A stretch of DNA of 64,000 nt from Flavobacterium tegetincola DSM 22377 (GCF_000425485.1 NZ_AUDN01000007.1:241896-305895); one strand, 5' to 3'; counted from the stretch's first letter, positions 46,017 to 55,076 are shown. Notes: generated from the sequence alone by a model not told the origin. Numbers and translations: made by a program.

Positions 46017-46046
46017 ATTGTTCGGGAAATGGGTTATATTTACCTC
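46017..46046 (+). promoter_or_regulatory. Duplicated promoter-like block, copy 1
   Basis: TTG at 46018-46020 and a TATATTTA -7-like box at 46035-46042, 14 bases apart. Matches copy 2 (47611-47640) at 26 of 30 bases. It lies about 64 bases before the start of the gene at 46110. Confidence 0.4.
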
Positions 46047-46109
46047 AAAAATAAATTTGGTTAGGAACTTGAAAGAGATTTTAGACCAACTCATGGTAGC
46101 AACAATTAC

Positions 46110-46607
46110 ATGAACAAAACCGAATACATTGAATTTACCTTTAATGATAAAGCTAAATTTGAAAACTGTAATGAGTTTTTAAATGAAATATTTAAATGCA
46201 ATAATAACGAGAAAAAAAAATCTGAAGAGTTTTGGTTGAAAATAATACCTGAATATGTGATTGAATACTTCAAAGATTCTGAGAAAAATAAAAGTTGGAA
46301 TTTAAAAAACATTATTCAATTCATCAACGAGAATTTAGACGTTAATTTTATCGGTTTATACAGCAATCAAGTCGGAATTGGAAAACTTGATTTTGAAGCT
46401 AGAGGATATCCATATGGTGGACCGTCTTCACTAATAACTTTATTGAGGGCATTTGACTGTGTTGCTTTTGAAACAAATGATGGTGCAGATATTTACAAAA
46501 TAAGATGGAATTCTAATTTTGAATTCGCATTTGATTCGACTGTATTAAAAGAAAATAGAATTGAAGAAAAAGGAATTAAAGCATTTATAAAAAGATTAAT
46601 GAAATAA
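46110..46607 (+). CDS. Hypothetical cytoplasmic protein
   Basis: A 165-aa protein with no signal peptide and no membrane helix. The middle has NLDVNFIGLYSNQVGIGKLDFEARGYPYGGPSSLITLLRAFD, with a glycine-rich 'YPYGGP' turn, and the N- and C-terminal parts are charged and helical. I do not recognise the family. It is of a size and isolated setting typical of immunity-like or cassette-borne proteins, but that is not evidence. An inverted 7-base pair (TAGCAAC at 46097-46103, GTTGCTA at 46612-46618) brackets the gene. Confidence 0.55.
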   Translation: MNKTEYIEFTFNDKAKFENCNEFLNEIFKCNNNEKKKSEEFWLKIIPEYVIEYFKDSEKNKSWNLKNIIQFINENLDVNFIGLYSNQVGIGKLDFEARGYPYGGPSSLITLLRAFDCVAFETNDGADIYKIRWNSNFEFAFDSTVLKENRIEEKGIKAFIKRLMK

Positions 46608-46720
46608 AATAGTTGCTATCTTAAATGAGCAGTTATTTAAAATAGGCACTTCAAACAGCACTTTTAGCGCTTTCTAGCGCAACTAGCGGTAAAAGAAATT
46701 ACAATAAAAAGGAAATAAAG

Positions 46721-47089
46721 ATGAACGTAACAATTGAGAAAAATGAAAAAGTTGCAGCTATGGTATTTGCCTCTATTTATCCTCATTATTTAAGTAGAGT
46801 GGTAAAAAATGAAAGAACCAAGGCAAAGTTAGATCAAGTAATAGAATGGCTTACTGGCTTTGATGAAGCAACGATTCAATTGTATATTGAAGAGAAAATA
46901 ACCTTTAGAACATTTTTTGAAAAAGCAAACCTACACCCCAACGCACATTTAATTAAAGGAGTGGTTTGTGGTTATCGAATTGAAGAGATAGAAGACGAAT
47001 TTCACGTGTATAAGCAATGCAGACGGATGGAAAAGCTGATTGATGAACTGGCAAAAGGAAGAAAGATGGAAAAGATTTTAAGGTCATAA
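46721..47089 (+). CDS. DUF2200-family protein
   Basis: A 122-aa cytoplasmic protein. MVFASIYPHYLSRVVKNERTK, VIEWLTGFDEATIQLYIEEK, FFEKANLHPNAHLIKGVVCGYRIEEIED and LIDELAKGRKMEKILR all match the DUF2200 pattern and its usual ~115-aa length. The biochemical role of DUF2200 is unknown. It lies 113 bases after the previous gene, and a gene-poor, decayed stretch follows. Confidence 0.85.
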   Translation: MNVTIEKNEKVAAMVFASIYPHYLSRVVKNERTKAKLDQVIEWLTGFDEATIQLYIEEKITFRTFFEKANLHPNAHLIKGVVCGYRIEEIEDEFHVYKQCRRMEKLIDELAKGRKMEKILRS

Positions 47090-47737
47090 TCTGAGTTGTA
47101 ATTCTATAAGAGCAAAGCGGACATTTTTGCAACAATTAATAAGAGCGTTGCTACCCACTCCGGTACCGGCAAGATGTTGTTCAAATGAAAGACCTACAAT
47201 CATTAGACGATTATTAGAGTAAGTCTATCTAGGAAAAAGGTAGATATTCAAATCAATGATACAAACAATCCTTAACGTATTGAATACAACATTGCAACTC
47301 TCATAAAAGTAAAAATAGAAGCTATTGAAAAGGCAATAAATAATTTCTTAGAATGTAAAAACATTTAATAGAAAAGCTGCCAGATGCTTTGGCGTTGTTG
47401 TTTTAGGAAATAAAACACCAAAGAGTTGAATTCTAAAGATGAAGTACTACGGAAAGCATTGAGCAGCCTGTCTCCTATTCTTTAGAGGAATAAGTATAAC
47501 TCGACAACCATCACCATAAGAATTACAAAGTAGTTGTAAAACCACCGCGAGGATCTAAATATCATCTACTTTATGGAGCAAAATACGCATGCATTCTAAA
47601 AAAAGGAATTATTGTTAAGGAAATGGGCTATATTTACTTCGAAATTAAGTTTACAAGGAAAATAAAGAGTTTTTTACACCAACGCGCTTTGTTCGGAAGC
47701 TAAAAAATACTAAGCCCGAATAGAATAATCGAATGAA
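47090..47737. other. Long gap with decayed sequence and duplicated promoter block
   Basis: 648 bases with no supported gene. In two frames there are stretches that look like broken coding sequence (for example LPDALALLF then stops; KVVVKPPRGSKYHLLYGAKYACILKKG) but no open frame joins them, and I cannot name a parent. It contains GTTGCTACC (47147-47155), a perfect CCGGTACCGG palindrome (47160-47169), and a promoter-like block (47611-47640) that duplicates 46017-46046 and precedes the decarboxylase gene by about 100 bases. Confidence 0.5.
47611..47640 (+). promoter_or_regulatory. Duplicated promoter-like block, copy 2
   Basis: TTG at 47612-47614 and TATATTTA at 47629-47636. Matches copy 1 at 26 of 30 bases, including the same internal GGAAATGGG spacer. 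The next start codon is at 47738. Confidence 0.4.
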
Positions 47738-48628
47738 ATGGATATAAAATTTATAAATAGGTCAACTAATACCATAGAAATAGAAAGACCACCAGGAGAA
47801 GAATTATTGAATTTTCTATACAGTAACCCTTTTGGAGAAAAATTAATTTTGCCGGTAGCAAAGCAAAAATTTATCTCTGAATGGTATGGAAAAAAAATGG
47901 ATAGCCCTGGTTCTAAAAAGAGGATTGAACCCTTTGTCAAGTCGTTGCATATTGATATGACAGAGGCACAAAAAGATATAACCGAATTTACTTCCTTTAA
48001 TGATTTCTTTTATAGAAAATTAAAAGCTGGAGTTAGAACGATTGAAACCGGAATTGTTTCACCAGGAGATGGTAAAATATTGGTGTTTGAAAATGTTGCT
48101 GAAGTAAACACTTTTTTTGTAAAAGGTAAAAAATTTACGTTGAAAGAATTTTTGCAAGATGACGCTCTAGCAGCACAACACGCAAACTCAGCATTGGTCA
48201 TCTTGCGTTTAGCACCAAACGACTATCACCGTTATCATTTTCCATATGAAGGAATTGCGTCAGAACCCAAAAAGGTGGATGGACTTTATTATTCAGTTTC
48301 GCCAATAGCATTAAACAAGAAATTTACCGAAGTTTTCTGTGAAAACAAAAAAGAGATCTGCAAATTAAAAACAGCAGACAAAGGCGAAATCTTAATTATA
48401 CCGGTGGGTGCCACTATGGTAGGAAGTTTAAATAATACATTTGAACCTGACTCATTAATTAAAAAAGGAGAAGAAATGGGTTACTTTGCATTTGGAGGTT
48501 CAACAGTGGTTTTGTTATTCAATTCTGATGCATTTAAATTGGACAGCGATTTAATTGAGAACACTAAAAATAAATTAGAAACTTTCGTGAAAATGGGCGA
48601 GAAAATAGGAACAGCCATTGGTAGCTAA
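47738..48628 (+). CDS. psd: Phosphatidylserine decarboxylase proenzyme
   Basis: A 296-aa pyruvoyl-dependent enzyme that turns phosphatidylserine into phosphatidylethanolamine. Seen: an N-terminal region with FNDFFYRKLKAGVR and VSPGDGKILVFENV, the HRYHFPYEG active-site segment (YHRYHFPYEG, about residue 168), LIIPVGATMVGS, and the processing motif FGGSTVVLLF, where cleavage at Gly-Ser (Ser about 255) makes the pyruvoyl group. Length fits the long (about 290-aa) bacterial form, not the short 210-aa form usual in this group, so it may be a second, acquired decarboxylase. Confidence 0.88.
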   Translation: MDIKFINRSTNTIEIERPPGEELLNFLYSNPFGEKLILPVAKQKFISEWYGKKMDSPGSKKRIEPFVKSLHIDMTEAQKDITEFTSFNDFFYRKLKAGVRTIETGIVSPGDGKILVFENVAEVNTFFVKGKKFTLKEFLQDDALAAQHANSALVILRLAPNDYHRYHFPYEGIASEPKKVDGLYYSVSPIALNKKFTEVFCENKKEICKLKTADKGEILIIPVGATMVGSLNNTFEPDSLIKKGEEMGYFAFGGSTVVLLFNSDAFKLDSDLIENTKNKLETFVKMGEKIGTAIGS

Positions 48629-48943
48629 ATATCTCTTTTTTGAGTTCTTAAAGTAGTTCTAAACTAGATGCACCATATTTACTATTGTAAATTCTACATT
48701 TGGGTTTTCTCATTGCTCTCAAACAGATGTGCTACTCATTTTAAACAGTTCTAAATGTACTAAGCAATGATGGCGCATGTGGCGCTTCCTATTGATAGGG
48801 AGCCGCTGATTGTAATTGTGAACGAGCGATTATTTCCGATTGTTCTGAATGTTCCTTACTGTATTTGAACAGCTGCCATTGTTTTGCAGATGCTACCTTC
48901 TTAAGCACTTCGATCCATCTGCAATCTTAAAAACAAATCCCGC
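48629..48943. other. Intergenic region, no gene seen
   Basis: 315 bases between two co-oriented genes. No open frame with a recognisable product, no clear hairpin terminator and no repeat matching others in the window was found. Confidence 0.4.
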
Positions 48944-49429
48944 ATGAAAAGGATATTTTTGACTTTTTCTTTGACCGTATTCTGTCTTTTCAATGTGTTT
49001 TCCCAAACTGTTGATTTAGATGATTACGAAATTTACATTGGACCAACTTTGATTGGAAAATCTGATTTTCTAATGAATTCTAAAAACGTATCTGCTGAAA
49101 GATTACAAAAACTTGAATTCAAACCGATTACTGACGGATTTAAAACGGCGTATTTTTTAAACGGAAATCTTTATTCAAAAGGTGAGATTAAAAATCATAA
49201 AGAAAATGGAGCGTGGGTATTTTGGCATGCTAACGGCAAAAAAGCACGTGAAGGAGAATTCATTGATGGCAAACCAAATGGCATGCATCAATATTGGTAC
49301 GAAAGCGGTCAATTGAAAAGTAATGGCAATTGGAAAAATGGACTCAATGAAGGCAAATGGGAGATGTACGATGAAAATGGTAATGTAATAACAATACAGT
49401 ATTATAAAGATGGAAAACGAATTGAATAG
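48944..49429 (+). CDS. Secreted MORN-repeat (YwqK-like) protein
   Basis: A 161-aa protein with a signal peptide (MKRIFLTFSLTVFCLFNVFSQ). The second half has four MORN-type repeats: YFLNGNLYSKGEIKNHKENG, WVFWHANGKKAREGEFIDGK, NGMHQYWYESGQLKSNGNW and NGLNEGKWEMYDENGNVITIQYY. Similar Bacteroidota proteins are often annotated as YwqK-family antitoxin, but the secreted form here does not argue for a toxin-antitoxin role. Function is unknown; MORN repeats mediate membrane or protein contacts. Confidence 0.8.
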   Translation: MKRIFLTFSLTVFCLFNVFSQTVDLDDYEIYIGPTLIGKSDFLMNSKNVSAERLQKLEFKPITDGFKTAYFLNGNLYSKGEIKNHKENGAWVFWHANGKKAREGEFIDGKPNGMHQYWYESGQLKSNGNWKNGLNEGKWEMYDENGNVITIQYYKDGKRIE

Positions 49430-49867
49430 TAGAGAACTTTTAGTACACCGGATATCTAATTAAACAAATTATCCGTTGAACGTATTATTCCCAGACAAAA
49501 TATAATTCACTTTTTAATTATAACTTGCAAACACAAAAGTTTTCTGCTCTACATTTCATTGCATTACCTTTCCTGATAGTGCAACATTGCATTTTATGCC
49601 AAGATGTAAAAAAGATACAAAAGGAAATTAAATATTTCGGTAATGCAATGAACAACTACATCATTTTTGATGAATGTGATGAGAAGCAAATACAGCTGAA
49701 ATTGAATTAAGATAATTTTGATCACACATACTTTTACTTAGCATTTAAAAAATAAATACCCGAAGCATTAGTCGATCTGAAGAAGTAATGAAGCTTTAGC
49801 TGGTGCAAATTACTTAGAGTTTACTTCTGGATATTTGATTTTAATACAACAATTGTTTGGACGAGAT

Positions 49868-49906
49868 GAGGATTTAATGATCCTCTTTTTTTTTGCGGTA
49901 TAATGG
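49868..49906 (+). terminator. Terminator module copy B
   Basis: GAGGAT/ATCCTC hairpin, then T9 and TGCGGTATAATGGG, a variant of the module at 45951 and 63863. Confidence 0.65.
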
Positions 49907-49997
49907 GCTTTGTAATTCACGTTTTCCGTTCGTTTTGAAGTTCATTCCGTGTAAGCAATTTCTTATAATTACATCTAAAACGCTGTATTTCAAAACA

Positions 49998-50033
49998 TTT
50001 TGTAGTTATTTTAGATCAAAATGGTTACATTTG
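49998..50033 (+). promoter_or_regulatory. Candidate Bacteroidota promoter for the T9SS cargo gene
   Basis: TTTTG at 49998-50002 and TACATTTG at 50026-50033 (TAnnTTTG), 23 bases apart, within the 17-23 range of this phylum. It leaves a leader of about 160 bases. Confidence 0.45.
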
Positions 50034-50197
50034 ATATAATAATGTTTATTTTTAAACAATTATAATTTCAAAGTAATCCACTTTTGGACGTATTTATTTT
50101 CAAAATTACATCCAGAAAGACCAATGGAAATGGACCTGTTTTGTTGTACTATTTCTTCATACCTCTTTATAAATTCTATTAACTTAAATCTTAAGCT

Positions 50198-51352
50198 ATG
50201 AAAATTAAATTACTTTCGCTCTTCTTTGTTTTATTGCTTTCAAACACTATTTATTCACAAACCAACACAACCGATTATGCCTCTGGACTGACAGACGCAA
50301 CCTATTTAAAAATGAACGGAACGGACATGTATGTGCTAGGCTCGCAAAACATTTATAAAATTGACACAGCGGCAAGCAACCCCACTCCTACTGTTATTTA
50401 CACTGTGCCAAGTGGGTTTTCGTTAGTACACTTTACCATCAATGCTAACCTACTTTATGTAGCTCTTGAAAATTATATAGCAGCTACAGAAACTTTCTTA
50501 GGTGGTAAAATTATCGCGGTGGATGTAAACAATTTATCCAATCCAGCTCAAGATATTTATACTACAAGCGAATACATCAGTTCTGTTACCAATGTGGGTG
50601 CTACGCTGTATATAACAGCAGAAACACTATTAAATCCTCCAAGTTTTGAACCTTTTATGACGCATCTTGACGTAATTGACGCCAGTGTTGCCAGTCCTAC
50701 TGCGCAAACACTTGTAACAAATGTGACCAACACAAGTGTCATCGGCGGAAGTGTTTATGACAATGCTATTGTCTATTTGTCTTCACAAGACGATGATGAA
50801 ATACTAAGCATTAATGTTTCTCAAGCCGTTCCTACAGTCACTACTTTTCAAACCTTTTCTTTTTCTAGAGGACTTTTTAAATTGAATAATGAATTGTACA
50901 TGTCTAACGGGAGTTTGATTAAAAAGATTGATGTTACCAATCCTTCTGCAGGTTCAAATTCTGTAGCCGTAAATGCAGCTTACCAAGATACAAACCCAAA
51001 TGATGGAAGCCTGTTCTTTGCTAATTTTAGAGATGTTGTTGTTGTGGGTAACACAATATACGCCACTTTAAAAAATCAAGGTAAAGTAGTACAAGCAGTT
51101 GACACCACTTTAGATACCAAGGATTTTAATAATCAACTTTCAGAGATTTCTCTTTACAACAATCAAAATCAAGTTTCTGTAAATGGATTAACTGACGAAA
51201 GTTACAACGTCAGAATCTATAGTCTTACAGGTGCAGAAATGATCGAACAAAATATCAGTCCTGATGAAAATTCTATAGATATCAGTCAATTATCAAACGG
51301 AATGTATTTATTAACTATTGATGACCAACAAACGTATAAGTTTGCAAAATAA
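50198..51352 (+). CDS. Secreted beta-propeller-like protein with T9SS sorting domain
   Basis: A 384-aa protein with a signal (MKIKLLSLFFVLLLSNTIYSQ). The body is a series of beta blades (GTDMYVLGSQNIYKID, FTINANLLYVALENYI, VGATLYITAETLL, NNELYMSNGSLIKKID, VVVGNTIYATLKNQ), suggesting a propeller of about six blades. The last 70 residues are a type A T9SS C-terminal domain: ISLYNNQNQVSVNGLTDESY, VRIYSLTGAEM, and NGMYLLTIDDQQTYKFAK. It should be exported through the system that includes PorQ and fixed to, or released from, the cell surface. Confidence 0.85.
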   Translation: MKIKLLSLFFVLLLSNTIYSQTNTTDYASGLTDATYLKMNGTDMYVLGSQNIYKIDTAASNPTPTVIYTVPSGFSLVHFTINANLLYVALENYIAATETFLGGKIIAVDVNNLSNPAQDIYTTSEYISSVTNVGATLYITAETLLNPPSFEPFMTHLDVIDASVASPTAQTLVTNVTNTSVIGGSVYDNAIVYLSSQDDDEILSINVSQAVPTVTTFQTFSFSRGLFKLNNELYMSNGSLIKKIDVTNPSAGSNSVAVNAAYQDTNPNDGSLFFANFRDVVVVGNTIYATLKNQGKVVQAVDTTLDTKDFNNQLSEISLYNNQNQVSVNGLTDESYNVRIYSLTGAEMIEQNISPDENSIDISQLSNGMYLLTIDDQQTYKFAK

Positions 51353-51468
51353 TTCGCTTACCTTGAAATCCGTTTTTATACTAAAACCAATTAGTAATGC
51401 CCTATTTGGAAAATGAATGTGCAAAATAAAAAGTGTTTTATAAATAATTACATACTGTTTTCCGCAAA

Positions 51469-51492
51469 AGATGTCTTGAAGTTCAAGGCATC
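51469..51492 (+). terminator. Rho-independent terminator after the T9SS cargo gene
   Basis: Stem AGATGTCTTGAA/TTCAAGGCATCT with one G-T wobble, followed by nine T. Confidence 0.85.
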
Positions 51493-51797
51493 TTTTTTTT
51501 TGTATTAAATTCTAAATGTAGGTTATGTTAGCTGATCCTGAATGCTGGTTAGTGACCTTCCTGCATTGCCCAATAATTGATGAAATTAACTGTAGAATGT
51601 ACTTATGTTTACAAAGCACAGCATAATAAAGTTGCGACACATTACAAAATAGTGTTAAGAAACACAATAAATTTTACCTAAATATGGTTTCTATAACAGA
51701 TCCTATTTATTAGCAAATTTAGTGGATCTTCTGGGTAAATAGTCACTTTGGAGTCAGACATCCTGCTTTAAAGTTTTTCGTTCCGCATTCTATTTCT

Positions 51798-51805
51798 TAT
51801 ATTTA
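51798..51805 (+). promoter_or_regulatory. Candidate -7 promoter box for the flavodoxin-like gene
   Basis: TATATTTA, followed by CG, matches the TAnnTTTA/G pattern. No clear -33 TTG lies at 17-23 bases upstream. Confidence 0.3.
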
Positions 51806-51877
51806 CGAAGACTTCAATATCTGTTTACTTACAGCAGAAGTGTAGTAACGGCTGTAGCCAATTAAAAAACTAACCTT

Positions 51878-52612
51878 ATGAAAAAACCAGATTTCAGCAA
51901 ATTAAAAGTGATTTATATTAACTGTACGCTTAAAAAATCGCCACAAGAGAGCCACACGCAAACTTTGATCGAAGTTTCTAAAGCCATTATGAACAAAGAA
52001 CAAGTAACCATTGATGAAATCAGACTCATTGATCATCAAGTGGCAAGCGGTGTTTATCCTGATATGACGGAGTACGGTTGGGACAAAGATGAATGGCCGG
52101 AATTAACTAAAAGAGTGTTGAATGCCGATATTCTTATCGTTGGAACGCCCATTTGGCTTGGCGAAAAATCTTCTGAAGCTCAGAAGTTAATTGAAAGACT
52201 GTATGCTTTAAGTGGTCTAACTAATGATAAAGGTCAATATTTATTTTACGGAAAAGTCGGCGGATGCATGGTAACGGGCAACGAAGACGGAATTAAGCAC
52301 TGTGCTATGGGAATTCTATATTCGCTTCAGCACGTAGGCTATTCTATTCCTCCACAAGCAGATTGCGGTTGGATTGGAAAAGTAGGTCCGGGTCCGAGTT
52401 ACGGCGATAAGGAGTGGAAAGGAGAAAAATTAGAGCAACCCGTAGGTTTTGACAGTGATTTTACCAACAGAAATACCACTTTTATGACCTATAATTTACT
52501 TCATCTAGCCTTGATGCTCAAAGAAAATGGCGGTTATCCCAATTATGGTAACTCTCGAAAAGACTGGGATAACGGCGAACGTTGGGAATTTGACAATCCA
52601 GAATACCGTTAA
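51878..52612 (+). CDS. NAD(P)H-dependent FMN reductase / flavodoxin-like protein
   Basis: A 244-aa cytoplasmic protein of the flavodoxin-like fold. LKVIYINCTLKKSPQESHTQTLIEVS supplies the FMN phosphate-binding loop; ADILIVGTPIWLGEKSSEAQKLIERL is the second strand-loop of the family, and KVGGCMVTGNEDGIKHCAMGILYSLQHVGYSIPPQ the third. The last 60 residues (WDNGERWEFDNPEYR) are a lineage extension. Such proteins reduce quinones or flavins; the substrate cannot be told. Monocistronic. Confidence 0.85.
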   Translation: MKKPDFSKLKVIYINCTLKKSPQESHTQTLIEVSKAIMNKEQVTIDEIRLIDHQVASGVYPDMTEYGWDKDEWPELTKRVLNADILIVGTPIWLGEKSSEAQKLIERLYALSGLTNDKGQYLFYGKVGGCMVTGNEDGIKHCAMGILYSLQHVGYSIPPQADCGWIGKVGPGPSYGDKEWKGEKLEQPVGFDSDFTNRNTTFMTYNLLHLALMLKENGGYPNYGNSRKDWDNGERWEFDNPEYR

Positions 52613-52824
52613 TAATTTCATTTTCAATGCAACCGCTCCTTTGCTTTTGCCTTTGAAATCATGCTAAATATTTGACGTAAAGAGAATCACGCCTCCCTAA
52701 TTGCTTGCAATGTATTAAAAATGGAGTGATAAGAATAGCTTTTAAAAGCCCCTAAAGTAGAAAACGGTATATAAACTTGCATATTTTTTATAGTTAACTG
52801 ATATTGCGCGTTAAATATAAAAAC

Positions 52825-54372
52825 ATGAAAAAAATTTTACTCTTGGGAGCTTTTATTAGTTCTTTTAGTGCATTTTCTCAAGACGGAACATTAGATTTAA
52901 CTTTTGGTTCGGGAGGTAAAGTTAGTACTTCTATTAATTCAGGCGAAGACAAAGCGCGAAGTGTTTCTTTACAAAGTGATGGAAAAATAGTTGCAGTTGG
53001 CTACACCTATAATCCTATATTTGGTTATGATTTTGCGTGTGTCAGGTATAATACAGATGGTAGCCTTGACACTTCATTTGGCACCGACGGAAAAGTGTCT
53101 TATGACTTGCAAGCGGGTAGCGATGATAAAGCGTATTCGGTAGATATTCAGATGGATGGTAAAATTGTACTTGCAGGATATTCTGATGATGGAACTGATA
53201 GAGCGGGTGCTGTAATCCGATTGAATGCAAATGGTACGCTAGATACTTCATTTAATACTTCTGGAAAAGTATTTACCAATTTTACAATTTATAACACAAA
53301 TCCAAGGACTGATGTTTTTCGGGTCGTAAAAGTGCACCATGTTACAGGAAATATCGTTGTGGGTGGTGAATCTATTTTAAATACAAACGAATCTAAAGGG
53401 ATTTTTGCACGCTATAATCCTTCTGGGCAACTTGATACCACCTTTGCAGATAATGGAAAACTGATTAATTTACCTTTTCCTGAAAGCAATACCATCGGTT
53501 TTATGTTTTCAATTGAAGACTTAAACATAAAATCGAACGGCAAGATTACGGCAGTTGGATGGAGTGATATTCCTGGAAATGGTTCTCTGCTTTATGCAAG
53601 ACATTATGTGTGTAGATTGAACAGCAGCGGTACGCTAGATACCACATTTTCTACAGACGGTTTTTCTTCTAACTCTTTTTCTACAAGTGACAATAAATCC
53701 TATTCACTACTACTAAACCCGGATGACACAAGCTTTTTTAGTGGAAGTAGTCGGTGGTCGTCTACGGATTACAAATATTATTTTGGAACTGTAAGTAGTA
53801 TTGGAACCGTAAATTTAAGAGGTACAATTGACTTTTCGCCCAATACAATTGACATGAGTTACGGAATGGCAAAGGCAAGTGATGGAAAAATTCTAATCTC
53901 CGGTTCATCAATCAACAGTAGTCTTGCAACCGCTTCATTTTCAATGGCTCGAATTAATGCAGATTACACGATAGATACTACATTTGGAACCAATGGTTTA
54001 GTCAACACTAGTTTTGAAGCCAATTCCTATAGCGAGTCTTTTGATATAGCATTGCAAGCTGATGATAAAATAATAGTTGTGGGTTACACCGGTTCTGATT
54101 TTGCTGTGGCACGCTACAATGGTGCTGCTTTATCTACCTCTACTTTTGATTCTTCCAAACTGAAAATATATCCAAACCCTACCACTTCCCTATTACAAAT
54201 TGCGGGAACATTCGACGATACTTCCTATCAAATTTTTGATATGAATTCAAAATGGATCAAATCAGGACAATTAAATGCCAACGATGAAAATACAGTGTCC
54301 GTTGAAGACTTAAAAAATGGTCTTTACTTTATTGTAATTGACAACATTGTTTCTAAATTTATCAAAAAATAG
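52825..54372 (+). CDS. Secreted delta-60-repeat protein with T9SS sorting domain
   Basis: From the ATG at 52825 the protein is 515 aa with a signal (MKKILLLGAFISSFSAFSQ); a TTG at 52804 would put seven charged residues before it and is rejected. The body carries about eight delta-60 repeats of the form 'GTLDTSFGTDGKV ... DGKIVVAGY', for example GTLDLTFGSGGKV, GSLDTSFGTDGKV, GTLDTSFNTSGKV, and QLDTTFADNGKL. The end is a type A T9SS domain (LKIYPNPTTSLLQIAG ... NGLYFIVIDNIVSKFIKK). It is probably a surface or secreted protein. Confidence 0.88.
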   Translation: MKKILLLGAFISSFSAFSQDGTLDLTFGSGGKVSTSINSGEDKARSVSLQSDGKIVAVGYTYNPIFGYDFACVRYNTDGSLDTSFGTDGKVSYDLQAGSDDKAYSVDIQMDGKIVLAGYSDDGTDRAGAVIRLNANGTLDTSFNTSGKVFTNFTIYNTNPRTDVFRVVKVHHVTGNIVVGGESILNTNESKGIFARYNPSGQLDTTFADNGKLINLPFPESNTIGFMFSIEDLNIKSNGKITAVGWSDIPGNGSLLYARHYVCRLNSSGTLDTTFSTDGFSSNSFSTSDNKSYSLLLNPDDTSFFSGSSRWSSTDYKYYFGTVSSIGTVNLRGTIDFSPNTIDMSYGMAKASDGKILISGSSINSSLATASFSMARINADYTIDTTFGTNGLVNTSFEANSYSESFDIALQADDKIIVVGYTGSDFAVARYNGAALSTSTFDSSKLKIYPNPTTSLLQIAGTFDDTSYQIFDMNSKWIKSGQLNANDENTVSVEDLKNGLYFIVIDNIVSKFIKK

Positions 54373-54391
54373 AGCACACTCAAAAGATACA

Positions 54392-54425
54392 AAGGCTTCA
54401 TTTTTTTTATAAAATGAAGCTTTTG
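54392..54425 (+). terminator. Terminator after the delta-60 gene
   Basis: Stem of about 12 pairs (GCTTCATTTT with AAAATGAAGC around a T-rich loop), then TTTTGC. Confidence 0.75.
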
Positions 54426-54593
54426 CATTTCAGTCCAAAACAATAGCCGTCCGACGGAATATGAGTTAATGTTTGGGAATAATTTGAACACCTATAAATC
54501 TAACACGCTTTGAAATTTAAACAGGCACATCGTGCTGAATAAATTTCTGTTCTATTTAAACTTAAAATACCCTAATTTAAAAAGAAAAGTACC

Positions 54594-55046
54594 ATGAAAA
54601 GTGCCTTTAATGAAAATGATACTGCCGAATTTATAAACCGAATTCATCACTTGTCCGAAACATCCAAACCACAATGGGGAAAAATGGATGTAGCAAAAAT
54701 GGTTGCACATTGTAATGTGACTTATGAAAAAATGTACGACGCCAATCACCCAAAATCAAATGCGTTAAAAAAAATGCTACTCAAAATGTTTGTCAAAAAC
54801 ACCGTAGTAAATGAGGTGCCTTATAAAAAGAACGGCCCCACTGCACCGGAATTCATTATCAAAGACGATAGGAATTTTGACACCGAAAAAAAGCGATTAA
54901 TCGATTACATTACCAAAACGCAGCAACTTGGCGGACCTTATTTTGATGGCAAAGAATCGCATTCATTTGGTACTTTAAACCAACAAGAATGGAACAATAT
55001 GTTAGTCAAACATCTTGATCATCATTTGACACAATTTGGTGTATAA
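54594..55046 (+). CDS. DUF1569-family (DinB-like) protein
   Basis: A 150-aa cytoplasmic four-helix protein of the DUF1569/DinB-like group: RIHHLSETSKPQWGKMDVAKMVAHCNVTYEKM carries the first conserved histidine, LVKHLDHHLTQFGV the C-terminal HxDHH pattern typical of the DinB metal site. Two of the three expected histidine ligands can be placed (His in MVAHCN; His-Asp-His-His at the end). No enzymatic function is established; thiol transferase activity is known for other DinB/YfiT members. Confidence 0.85.
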   Translation: MKSAFNENDTAEFINRIHHLSETSKPQWGKMDVAKMVAHCNVTYEKMYDANHPKSNALKKMLLKMFVKNTVVNEVPYKKNGPTAPEFIIKDDRNFDTEKKRLIDYITKTQQLGGPYFDGKESHSFGTLNQQEWNNMLVKHLDHHLTQFGV

Positions 55047-55076
55047 TAGTAGTTTTGAAGTATAAAAAAAAACGAC

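Larger units (their letters stand above)
45789..46109. other. Intergenic region with terminator module and a duplicated promoter-like block
   Basis: 321 bases without a supported gene. They hold a GAGGG/CTCTC-type hairpin with T7 and the 19-base TTTTTTTATGCAGTAAAAT (45971-45989), which recurs exactly at 63881-63899. A promoter-like block at 46017-46046 matches a second block at 47611-47640 at 26 of 30 positions. Just before the next gene lies GGTAGCAAC (46095-46103), whose reverse complement reappears at 47147-47155. Confidence 0.5.
49430..50197. other. Long gap with terminator module and a promoter
   Basis: 768 bases. A 61-codon frame from a TTG at 49525 shows nothing recognisable and is not called. 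A hairpin terminator module is at 49868-49906. A promoter fits at 49998-50033, ahead of the T9SS cargo gene. The remainder is AT-rich with no visible feature. Confidence 0.5.
51353..51877. other. Intergenic region with terminator and promoter
   Basis: 525 bases holding a terminator (51469-51492), a stretch with no visible feature, and a -7-like box TATATTTA at 51798-51805 about 73 bases before the next start. No gene is seen. Confidence 0.5.

Noticed and set aside
47250..47720. Patches that translate like coding sequence (for example KVVVKPPRGSKYHLLYG)
   Set aside because: Interrupted by several stops in every frame and no parent family could be named, so only described as decayed sequence and not called a pseudogene.
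48944..49429. Toxin-antitoxin role for the MORN-repeat protein
   Set aside because: It has a signal peptide and no adjacent toxin gene, so the common YwqK 'antitoxin' label is not supported here.
49525..49710. 61-codon open frame from a TTG with a hydrophobic start
   Set aside because: No recognisable family, weak start codon, lies in a long gap of decayed-looking sequence; not called as a gene.
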